The notes below the pieces were generated by a model that saw only the letters and a list, made by a program, of their open reading frames with translations, was not told the origin of the DNA and made no database searches. Positions 6,909 to 11,184 of a stretch of 11,184 nucleotides of DNA are shown here, piece after piece. A program made the position numbers and the translations under genes. Source of the stretch: Desulfobacteraceae bacterium (GTDB taxonomy: Bacteria > Desulfobacterota > Desulfobulbia > Desulfobulbales > Desulfobulbaceae); the NCBI GenBank assembly GCA_022837185.1, contig JALHJD010000074.1:1-11184 (forward strand), in the 5' to 3' direction. How positions within the stretch are numbered: the stretch's first letter is position 1; each line of letters begins with the position of its first letter.

Positions 6909-8258
6909 ATGTTTGAAAATTTAACAGACCGGCTCGAAGGCGTATTCAAAAAGCTTCGCGGTCATGGCAAGCTGACGGAAGAGAACATCAGGGACGCCAT
7001 GCAGGAGGTGCGGCGCGCCCTCCTGGAGGCCGATGTCAACTTCAAGGTCGTCAAGGAATTTGTCGCCTCGGTCACCGAAAAAGCCGTTGGCCGGGAAGTC
7101 CTTTCCAGCCTTTCCCCGGGTCAGCAGGTCATCAGGATCGTTCACGACGAGCTTGTCGAACTGCTCGGCAGCCAGGCAGCGGAGCTGCAGTTTGGCGGCA
7201 GGCAACCGGCGGCCATCATGCTGGCCGGTCTGCAGGGCTCCGGCAAAACGACCACTGCGGCCAAACTTGCCCTCCGCCTGAAGAAACAGGGACGCAAGCC
7301 GTACCTGGTGCCGGCGGACGTGTATCGTCCGGCCGCCATTGAACAGCTGCACGTGCTCGGCCGGCAGGTGGATGTGCCGGTGCATAACTCGACCACCGAG
7401 GAAAATCCGGTGGACATCTGCCGGCAGGCGCTGGCCGAGGCTGCCGCGGCGCAGTATGACACGGTGATCATTGACACCGCGGGCCGTTTGCATGTCGACG
7501 AGGCCCTGATGGAGGAGCTGAAGGCGATCAGCAGGACCGTCACCCTGTCTGAGATTCTCTTTGTCGCCGATGCCATGACCGGCCAGGATGCGGTGACGGT
7601 CGCGGAAAAATTCAACTCCGACCTCGAGATCACCGGGGTTATCCTGACCAAGATGGAAGGCGATGCCCGTGGCGGCGCCGCCCTTTCCGTCAAAAGAGTG
7701 ACCGGCAAGCCCATCAAGTTCGTGGGCGTGGGCGAGTCGGTGGACGCCCTGGAAATATTCTACCCGGACCGTACTGCCTCCAGGATTCTCGGCATGGGCG
7801 ACATGCTTTCGCTCATAGAGAAGGCCGAGGCCGTCGTCGACCAGAAGAAAGCGAAAAAGCTGGCCGCGAAAATCCAGAAAAACGCATTCACCCTGGAGGA
7901 TTTTCTCGATCAGATCCAGCAGATACGGAAGATGGGGAATCTGGAGCAGCTGATGGGCATGATCCCCGGCATCAACAAGCTCAAGCAGCTCAAGGAGGCC
8001 CCCAAGCCGGATGAAAGCGAGTTGAGCAGGACCGAGGCCATTATCCGGTCCATGACCCTGAAGGAGCGGCAGAACTACCTGATCATCAATGCCAGCCGCA
8101 GGATGCGGATTGCCAAGGGATCCGGCACTTCGGTCAACGATGTGAACCGGGTGCTGAAGAGCTATGCGATGATGTTGAAAATGATGAAAAAGCTGAGAGG
8201 CAAACCGGCCATCCGCGGCGGCAAGCGCCGCAAAATGCCCAAAGGACTCGTTCGATAG
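6909..8258 (+). CDS. ffh: Signal recognition particle GTPase Ffh (SRP54)
   Basis: A 449-residue protein with the full NG-M layout. It binds 4.5S RNA and hydrophobic signal sequences of nascent membrane proteins and docks with FtsY at the membrane. The N domain (about 1-90) opens [18 protein letters not shown], the normal Ffh start. The G domain has the P-loop GLQGSGKTT (107-115), the [13 protein letters not shown] region, DTAGR (189-193), [13 protein letters not shown] and GVGES. The methionine-rich M domain (about 328-434) contains [22 protein letters not shown], the RNA-binding helix-turn-helix, and ends in a basic tail. No strong Shine-Dalgarno precedes ATG 6909. ATG 6902 is in another frame and is not the start. 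It lies 62 bp ahead of rpsP, a common pairing in bacteria, so the two may share transcripts. Confidence 0.98.
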   Translation: MFENLTDRLEGVFKKLRGHGKLTEENIRDAMQEVRRALLEADVNFKVVKEFVASVTEKAVGREVLSSLSPGQQVIRIVHDELVELLGSQAAELQFGGRQPAAIMLAGLQGSGKTTTAAKLALRLKKQGRKPYLVPADVYRPAAIEQLHVLGRQVDVPVHNSTTEENPVDICRQALAEAAAAQYDTVIIDTAGRLHVDEALMEELKAISRTVTLSEILFVADAMTGQDAVTVAEKFNSDLEITGVILTKMEGDARGGAALSVKRVTGKPIKFVGVGESVDALEIFYPDRTASRILGMGDMLSLIEKAEAVVDQKKAKKLAAKIQKNAFTLEDFLDQIQQIRKMGNLEQLMGMIPGINKLKQLKEAPKPDESELSRTEAIIRSMTLKERQNYLIINASRRMRIAKGSGTSVNDVNRVLKSYAMMLKMMKKLRGKPAIRGGKRRKMPKGLVR

Positions 8259-8267
8259 CAGTTCATT

Positions 8268-8294
8268 GCAGTCAGGAGCGATCCCTGATTGCTC
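8268..8294 (+). promoter_or_regulatory. Two mutually exclusive hairpins between ffh and rpsP
   Basis: GCAGTCAGG (8268-8276) pairs with CCTGATTGC (8284-8292), 9 bp with one G-U and a 7-nt loop. Alternatively GAGCGAT (8276-8282) pairs with ATTGCTC (8288-8294), 7 bp with one G-U and a 5-nt loop. They share bases and cannot both form. No T run follows, so this is not a typical terminator. It sits 26 bases before the rpsP start, with the Shine-Dalgarno in between. Confidence 0.35.
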
Positions 8295-8320
8295 TCGATC
8301 ACAGGAGGAAAAGGAAAAAC

Positions 8321-8578
8321 ATGGCAGTTCGAATCCGATTAACCCGAATGGGAAGAAAAAAGAAACCGTTTTATCGCATAGTCGTTGCCAACAACGAGGC
8401 AAAACGGGACGGCAAGTTCCTGGACATAGTGGGAACGTACGATCCCATGCAGAAACCGGCGGCGGTGACGATAGATACGGAAAAATTGAATCACTGGATC
8501 GGCCTGGGCGCCGAACCGACGGTCACTGTACGCAGCCTGATCAAAAAACACGGGAACGCACCGCATGAGAATGCCTGA
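8321..8578 (+). CDS. rpsP: 30S ribosomal protein S16
   Basis: An 85-residue S16 with the standard opening [42 protein letters not shown] and the [18 protein letters not shown] segment. It binds 16S rRNA early in 30S assembly, in the body near the central and 5' domains. AGGAGG (8303-8308) and a nearer AAGGA (8311-8315) precede ATG 8321. The last base of its TGA is the first base of the next gene's ATG (TGATG), so translation is probably coupled. It is the first gene of the compact rpsP-khpA-rimM-trmD-methyltransferase run. Confidence 0.98.
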   Translation: MAVRIRLTRMGRKKKPFYRIVVANNEAKRDGKFLDIVGTYDPMQKPAAVTIDTEKLNHWIGLGAEPTVTVRSLIKKHGNAPHENA

Positions 8579-8808
8579 TGAAGGACCTTATCAGTTTTAT
8601 AGTCGGCAAGCTGGTCGATCATCCCGAGGCGATTGAAATCACCGAGCGGGATGAAGGCGAGACCATCATTATCGAACTTCGAGTCGCCAAGGAGGACCTT
8701 GGCAAGGTGATCGGCAAACAGGGAAGAACCGCCAAGGCGATGCGTTCTGTCCTGTCTGCGGCCGCGGGAAAACTGGAGAAGCGTTCACGTCTTGAGATTG
8801 TAGAATAA
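8578..8808 (+). CDS. khpA: KH-domain RNA-binding protein KhpA
   Basis: A 76-residue protein made of a single KH domain. The GxxG loop lies in LGKVIGKQGRTAKAMRSVL (about residues 42-59), and the acidic N-terminal half contains the preceding strand and helix. Family members bind RNA, partner with KhpB/Jag in Gram-positives, and act as RNA chaperones. The role in this lineage is not established. It overlaps rpsP by one base and is followed after 2 bp by rimM, the standard place for this family between S16 and RimM. The older name ylqC is used in Bacillus. Confidence 0.93.
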   Translation: MKDLISFIVGKLVDHPEAIEITERDEGETIIIELRVAKEDLGKVIGKQGRTAKAMRSVLSAAAGKLEKRSRLEIVE

Positions 8809-8810
8809 GC

Positions 8811-9347
8811 ATGACTCGAACCGGTATTGCTGCCGGAGACTTCATTCTGCTGGGAAAAATAACCAGGCCCCATGGTATCCGGGGCGAAGTGAAGGTCCAT
8901 CCGTATTCCGGTCTCCCTGAAAATTTTCTGCGTTATAGCGAAATTTTCATCGGAACGGCCGACAGGGATGAGAGGATACCGTACACAGTTGAACATTGCC
9001 GGATTCAGGGCAGGTCGGTCCTGCTGACCTTGACCGGCTGCCGTGACCGCGACCGGGCGGAACTCCTTGCCGGCAAGGAAGTCTGGCTCAGGCGCGGGGA
9101 CTTGCCGGAGCCGGACGAAGACGAGTTTTACCTCATTGACCTGATCGGCAGGCGGGCGGTGACCGACGACCACCGGATTCTGGGCAGGATAACGGGCATA
9201 CTTGAGACCGGCGCCCATGACATCCTGTCGGTGACCGACGACGGGCGCGAGTACCTGATCCCCCTGCGGAAGGAATTTATTGTTGAAATTGCCGATCAGG
9301 AAGTGGTGCTGAAACTGCCTCCCGGGCTGCTTAAAATGAACGGATGA
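8811..9347 (+). CDS. rimM: Ribosome maturation factor RimM
   Basis: A 178-residue protein that binds S19 and the 30S head during late 16S rRNA maturation. The N-terminal domain shows LLGKITRPHGIRGEVKVHPYS (about 14-34), the family signature. The C-terminal PRC-barrel half is EFYLIDLIGRRAVTDDHRILGRITGI through DILSVTDDGREYLIPLRKEFI (about 105-160), with the typical IPL and final V-LPPGLL. Length is normal (about 165-185). The ATG at 8811 is 2 bp after the khpA stop and has no strong Shine-Dalgarno of its own, suggesting coupled translation. trmD begins 15 bp after its stop. Confidence 0.96.
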   Translation: MTRTGIAAGDFILLGKITRPHGIRGEVKVHPYSGLPENFLRYSEIFIGTADRDERIPYTVEHCRIQGRSVLLTLTGCRDRDRAELLAGKEVWLRRGDLPEPDEDEFYLIDLIGRRAVTDDHRILGRITGILETGAHDILSVTDDGREYLIPLRKEFIVEIADQEVVLKLPPGLLKMNG

Positions 9348-9362
9348 TGCCCGGCCAGGCGG

Positions 9363-10124
9363 ATGCTGTTTGACATACTGACAATATTTCCCGAGCTGTT
9401 CAGGTCTCCTTTTGAAGAAGGGATCCTGCGGCGGGCCGTTGCGGCCGGGAAGATCCGGGTCAATCTGCACAATATCCGGGATTATGCCACGGACAGGCAC
9501 CGGATGACCGATGACCGCCCTTTCGGCGGCGGCGAGGGCATGATCATGAAACCGGAGCCCCTGGCGGCGGCCCTGGATGATGTGCAGAGCAAGGGAGAAC
9601 GGGGCAGGGTTGTCCTCCTGTCGCCCCGGGGTGAGCGGTACGATCAAAAGACGGCGGCGCGTTTTGCCGCCTGTGCCAGGCTGATCCTGGTCTGCGGTAG
9701 ATACGAAGGAGTGGACGAGCGCATTGCCCGCTGCTGTATTGACGAGGAAATATCCATCGGAGATTATATCCTCACCGGCGGCGAACTGGGGGCCATGGTC
9801 ATTGTCGATTCGGTCGCCCGATTGATTCCGGGCGTTCTGGGATCTGAGCACTCGGCCAGAAACGACACCTTCAGCCGCGGTCTGCTCAAGCATCCGCAGT
9901 ATACCAGGCCCAGGGAATTCAGGGGCATGGAGGTTCCTGAGCTCCTGCTGAGCGGCGATCATGCCGCGATAGAAAGGTACCGCTTTGTCCAGTCGGTGCG
10001 GGAAACGCTTCGGAGACGGCCGGACCTGCTGGCCGGGGTCAGGATTACCCGGACCGAACAGAAGCTCTTGCAGAAGGCGGGTTTGCTGGAGGAGGCGACT
10101 GCGGCGGGGATGATCCATGAATGA
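9363..10124 (+). CDS. trmD: tRNA (guanine-N1)-methyltransferase TrmD (m1G37)
   Basis: A 253-residue SPOUT-class enzyme that methylates G37 next to the anticodon of tRNAs reading CUN, CCN and CGG codons, preventing +1 frameshifts. Motifs are MLFDILTIFPELF, DRPFGGGEGMIMKPEP (51-66), CGRYEGVDERI (111-121) and the AdoMet trefoil-knot segment SIGDYILTGGELGAMVIVDSVARLIPGVLG (131-160). R153 and D168 (NDTF) match the catalytic Arg and Asp of E. coli. HPQYTRP and VPELLLSGDH follow. Length agrees with E. coli (255). The start follows an AGGCGG-like site. The 3' end overlaps the next gene by 8 bp. In this chromosome TrmD is a separate protein from the downstream SPOUT methyltransferase, although I recall fused versions in related genomes. 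Confidence 0.98.
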   Translation: MLFDILTIFPELFRSPFEEGILRRAVAAGKIRVNLHNIRDYATDRHRMTDDRPFGGGEGMIMKPEPLAAALDDVQSKGERGRVVLLSPRGERYDQKTAARFAACARLILVCGRYEGVDERIARCCIDEEISIGDYILTGGELGAMVIVDSVARLIPGVLGSEHSARNDTFSRGLLKHPQYTRPREFRGMEVPELLLSGDHAAIERYRFVQSVRETLRRRPDLLAGVRITRTEQKLLQKAGLLEEATAAGMIHE

Positions 10125-10686
10125 GGTCCCGCCCCACCGGCTTGATGTGGCCCTGATCCATTACCCGGTCAACAATCGGGGCGGCGAGGTAATCGGTTCG
10201 GCGGTCACCAATCTGGACTTGCACGACATCGCCCGGGCCGGAAGGACCTACGGGGTTGACGCCTGCTGGATCGTCACTCCCTATGACGATCAGCAGCGGC
10301 TGGCGGAAGAGATTGTCCGCCACTGGACGGAGGGATACGGCGGTACAGTTAATCCCGATCGCCGGGAGGCCCTGTCCCGGGTGCGGATATGTCCGGACCT
10401 GGAAGGGGTTTTGGCCGCGATGACCGCCAAATGGGGGATCCGGCCGCGGGTGCTGGCCACCTGCGCCCAGCCCCGACCGCGAACCGAAAATTATTCGGCG
10501 GTCCGTACCCGGCTGGCAGGAGGCGAACCGCTGCTGCTGCTGTTCGGCACGGCCTGGGGCCTGACAGCCGATGTCGTTGACGGGGCTGACGGCGTGCTGC
10601 CCCCGATTATGGGGAGGGGAGGGTTCAACCACCTTTCGGTGCGTTCGGCCGTCGCCATTATCCTGGACCGACTGCTGGGAGAGTAG
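10117..10686 (+). CDS. SPOUT-type RNA methyltransferase of unknown substrate (Methyltrn_RNA_4-like)
   Basis: A 189-residue protein starting inside trmD (8-bp overlap). The opening VALIHYPVNNRGGEVIGSAVTNLDLHDIARAGRTYGVDACWIVTP (11-55) and the end LLLLFGTAWGL (139-149) plus NHLSVRSAVAIILDRLLGE (171-189) match the SAM-dependent RNA methyltransferase family I know as PF09936, common in Desulfobacterota between trmD and rplS and also in Thermotogae. The C-terminal half resembles the knotted AdoMet-binding core of SPOUT enzymes. The N-terminal block is conserved in this family, so it is probably functional. Substrate and modified base are, to my knowledge, unassigned. Translational coupling to TrmD suggests a tRNA or rRNA role. 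There is no signal or membrane segment. Confidence 0.88.
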   Translation: MNEVPPHRLDVALIHYPVNNRGGEVIGSAVTNLDLHDIARAGRTYGVDACWIVTPYDDQQRLAEEIVRHWTEGYGGTVNPDRREALSRVRICPDLEGVLAAMTAKWGIRPRVLATCAQPRPRTENYSAVRTRLAGGEPLLLLFGTAWGLTADVVDGADGVLPPIMGRGGFNHLSVRSAVAIILDRLLGE

Positions 10687-10710
10687 ACCGGCCCGGGAGC
10701 TGGCAGGTCC

Positions 10711-10781
10711 GTCGGGGCGAGGCCGCGAGCCCCGACTCAAAGCCGTGGAAATTGTTGGAGTTCGCGAGAGCTCACTCCAAC
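10711..10781 (+). other. Two perfect-stem hairpins after the methyltransferase gene
   Basis: GTCGGGGC (10711-10718) pairs with GCCCCGAC (10729-10736) around a 10-nt loop. GTTGGAGT (10754-10761) pairs with ACTCCAAC (10774-10781) around a 12-nt loop, whose centre can close as GC-GAGA-GC, a GNRA tetraloop. Both stems are 8 bp and perfect. Neither is followed by a T run, so a terminator role is uncertain; an RNA processing or attenuation role is possible. Confidence 0.5.
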
Positions 10782-10871
10782 CTGCGCGACTGATCTGTCG
10801 TTATGTTATTCAGAAGTACGAGGTTATCCGGCAATCTATCCGGATTCGCCGGCCGGACTCTTGGCATATGG

Positions 10872-10900
10872 TTGCCGGTAAGCCGGCATGAGGTTATACT
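10872..10900 (+). promoter_or_regulatory. Putative sigma-70 promoter for rplS
   Basis: TTGCCG (10872-10877) and TATACT (10895-10900) are 17 bp apart. The -10 matches 5 of 6 consensus bases and the -35 matches 4 of 6. A 6-bp dyad, TGCCGG-TAAG-CCGGCA (10873-10888), covers the -35 and spacer. Another hairpin with a one-base bulge (10828-10852) lies just upstream. Transcription would start near 10907, giving a leader of ~50 nt. Confidence 0.55.
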
Positions 10901-10958
10901 ACTCTGGGATGGAGTGGAGGCATCCCTCGGGCAGGTCCCGTAAAGCGAGAATATGGCG

Positions 10959-11184
10959 ATGAATATTATTGACAAGATAGATATGGAGCAGATGCGGTTC
11001 GATCATCCGGCTTTTCGTCCCGGCGACACCATCAAGGTCTATATTCGCATCATCGAGGGTGACAAGGAGCGGGTCCAGATTTTTCAGGGCGTTGTCCTGA
11101 AGCGCCAGCGCGGCAACATGGATGCCACCTTTAACGTTCGCAAGATATCCAACGATGTCGGGGTGGAAAAAACCTTTGCCCTCC
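10959..11184 (+). CDS. rplS: 50S ribosomal protein L19, 5' part (runs off window)
   Basis: The 75 visible residues read MNIIDKIDMEQMRFDHPAFRPGDTIKV, then RIIEGDKERVQIFQGVVLKRQRG and FNVRKISNDVGVEKTFAL, the N-terminal two-thirds of L19 (about 115 residues). L19 sits at the 30S-50S interface. The C-terminal RLYYLR-type end is beyond the edge. I prefer the ATG at 10959 over the in-frame ATG at 10953, because the GAGA at 10947-10950 is 8 bases from the first but only 2 from the second and because homologues usually begin MNIID. The cost of the alternative is two residues (MA). It is separated from the methyltransferase gene by 272 bp with its own promoter, so it may be transcribed apart from the rpsP-trmD run. 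Confidence 0.95.
   Translation, partial: MNIIDKIDMEQMRFDHPAFRPGDTIKVYIRIIEGDKERVQIFQGVVLKRQRGNMDATFNVRKISNDVGVEKTFAL

Noticed and set aside
6921..8402. Minus-strand open frame opposite ffh and rpsP
   Set aside because: Antisense to ffh, with no motif or ribosome-binding site that would compete with the plus-strand gene.
8619..10118. Minus-strand open frame opposite khpA, rimM and trmD
   Set aside because: Shadow of three conserved plus-strand genes, low-complexity Gln/Pro/Arg-rich translation.
10571..10891. Small plus-strand gene over the methyltransferase end and rplS upstream region
   Set aside because: Starts inside the methyltransferase gene in another frame and ends by reading through structured non-coding sequence up to the rplS promoter.

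Overview
This is a GC-rich bacterial chromosome segment made almost entirely of conserved housekeeping genes. The order rpsP - KH-domain gene (khpA) - rimM - trmD - small SPOUT RNA methyltransferase - rplS, together with ileS - lspA - fabD and a CobO-type corrinoid adenosyltransferase, is what I know from Desulfobacterota (former Deltaproteobacteria), probably a Desulfobulbales-like sulfate reducer. The lineage is inferred from gene order and protein style. It has not been tested by a search.

Layout. Positions 1-716 (+) hold the 3' part of a fused methionine sulfoxide reductase (MsrA tail plus a complete MsrB domain). Converging on it and overlapping by 25 bp is 692-1267 (-), a 191-residue protein with an N-terminal Cys-rich zinc-ribbon-like segment and a domain resembling the TSCPD domain of ribonucleotide reductases. 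A 172-bp divergent intergenic region with a bulged dyad (1305-1340) separates it from cobO (1440-1979, +). After a 223-bp gap with a promoter-like pair come ileS (2203-5019), lspA (5031-5498) and fabD (5520-6464), tightly packed. A 444-bp gene-free gap follows. It carries two oppositely oriented 7-bp-periodic purine/pyrimidine arrays around an AT-richer core, then a promoter with a dyad over its -35. Next come ffh (6909-8258), rpsP (8321-8578), khpA (8578-8808), rimM (8811-9347), trmD (9363-10124) and the SPOUT methyltransferase (10117-10686), with overlaps or very short gaps from rpsP on. A hairpin-rich 272-bp region with a good promoter precedes rplS (10959 to the window edge).

How the genes work together. 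ffh through rplS is a translation and protein-targeting block: the SRP GTPase, ribosomal proteins S16 and L19, 16S maturation (RimM), an RNA chaperone (KhpA) and tRNA m1G37 methylation (TrmD). ileS, lspA and fabD supply isoleucyl-tRNA, lipoprotein maturation and the malonyl-ACP step of fatty-acid synthesis. The left part is more accessory: oxidative-damage repair, and a possible link between corrinoid adenosylation and ribonucleotide reduction.

I see no mobile element with a transposase, no CRISPR array, no tRNA or rRNA gene and no defence system. The least explained items are the standalone TSCPD-like gene beside cobO, the inverted heptad arrays downstream of fabD, the SPOUT methyltransferase of unknown substrate, and the structured rplS upstream region.
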